DNA of 64,000 nucleotides from Pseudanabaena frigida (GTDB taxonomy: Bacteria; Cyanobacteriota; Cyanobacteriia; Pseudanabaenales; Pseudanabaenaceae): NCBI GenBank assembly GCA_003242085.1, contig QBML01000025.1:1-64000 (forward strand). The letters are read 5' to 3'. A program made the translations under genes and the position numbers. Every line of letters begins with the position of its first letter. Positions within the stretch are counted from its first letter, which is position 1. A model generated the notes under the pieces. The model did no database searches, was not told the DNA's origin, and worked only from the letters and a program-made list of their open reading frames with translations. Below, one piece after another: positions 63,669 to 64,000 of the stretch.

Positions 63669-63786
63669 TCTTAATTACATTCTCAAGCTGGTAAATTTGT
63701 CAAAAAATTAATCATAGACCACAAACATTAATAGAAGTTTATCTCGAATATTGCCTTAGGTTTTTAGACACCGTTGCGTGATATGA

Positions 63787-64000
<214 letters not shown>

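Overview
The window is chromosomal DNA of a cyanobacterium. The evidence is psb28 (photosystem II), pipX (NtcA/PII co-regulator), desA, a urt/ure urea system with an NtcA-type box, and very many copies of the HIP1 octamer GCGATCGC. The AT-rich base composition and gene content would fit a filamentous Pseudanabaena-like genome, but that placement is inference.

Layout. 1-9.7 kb: a secreted DUF3370-like protein, small membrane proteins, two adjacent YdcZ-type transporters divergent from a MarR regulator across a palindromic control region, an ECF-type ATPase, nadA and an M48 protease. 9.8-14.2 kb: an accessory island with a REP-associated tyrosine transposase and three REP-like repeats, a caspase-nSTAND1-SUMF conflict gene carrying two in-frame stops, and a divergent Trypco1-like gene. 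14.3-19.4 kb: a beta-lactamase-fold hydrolase, a small membrane protein and carB. 19.5-22.3 kb: a second small island with a RelE-type toxin-antitoxin pair, a HEPN-like protein and a damaged IS630-type element. 22.5-33.8 kb: the full urea system. urtABCDE-ureD-ureA-ureB-ureC run on the minus strand, ureG is minus, and ureE-ureF are divergent plus, so transporter, enzyme and nickel chaperones are together. 34-44 kb: diguanylate cyclase, D-2-hydroxyacid dehydrogenase, glycogen phosphorylase, a MASE1-PP2C phosphatase, DNA photolyase, a P-loop kinase-like protein and a patatin phospholipase. 44.2-54.3 kb: a cyclic-nucleotide-binding protein beside a nucleotide-transporter/HEAT protein, a PD-(D/E)XK nuclease, psb28, a TerB/DUF697 protein, pipX-ispE, a small secreted protein and desA behind a 60-aa gene. 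54.3-61 kb: a sugar cluster with a glucosidase, two GT4 glycosyltransferases and a neutral invertase. 61.3-64 kb: a K+ channel with RCK modules on both sides of the pore, then the 5' end of gltX.

Functional links. Urea uptake, hydrolysis and nickel insertion form one module, with an NtcA-type box ahead of urtA and pipX about 20 kb away. glgP and the sugar cluster point to glycogen and sucrose turnover. The intergenic regions carry many long, near-perfect palindromes. Several belong to one roughly 110-bp family with TAGCAATG-like ends, which resemble the ends of the IS630 copy in this window. No tRNA, rRNA or CRISPR array was seen.
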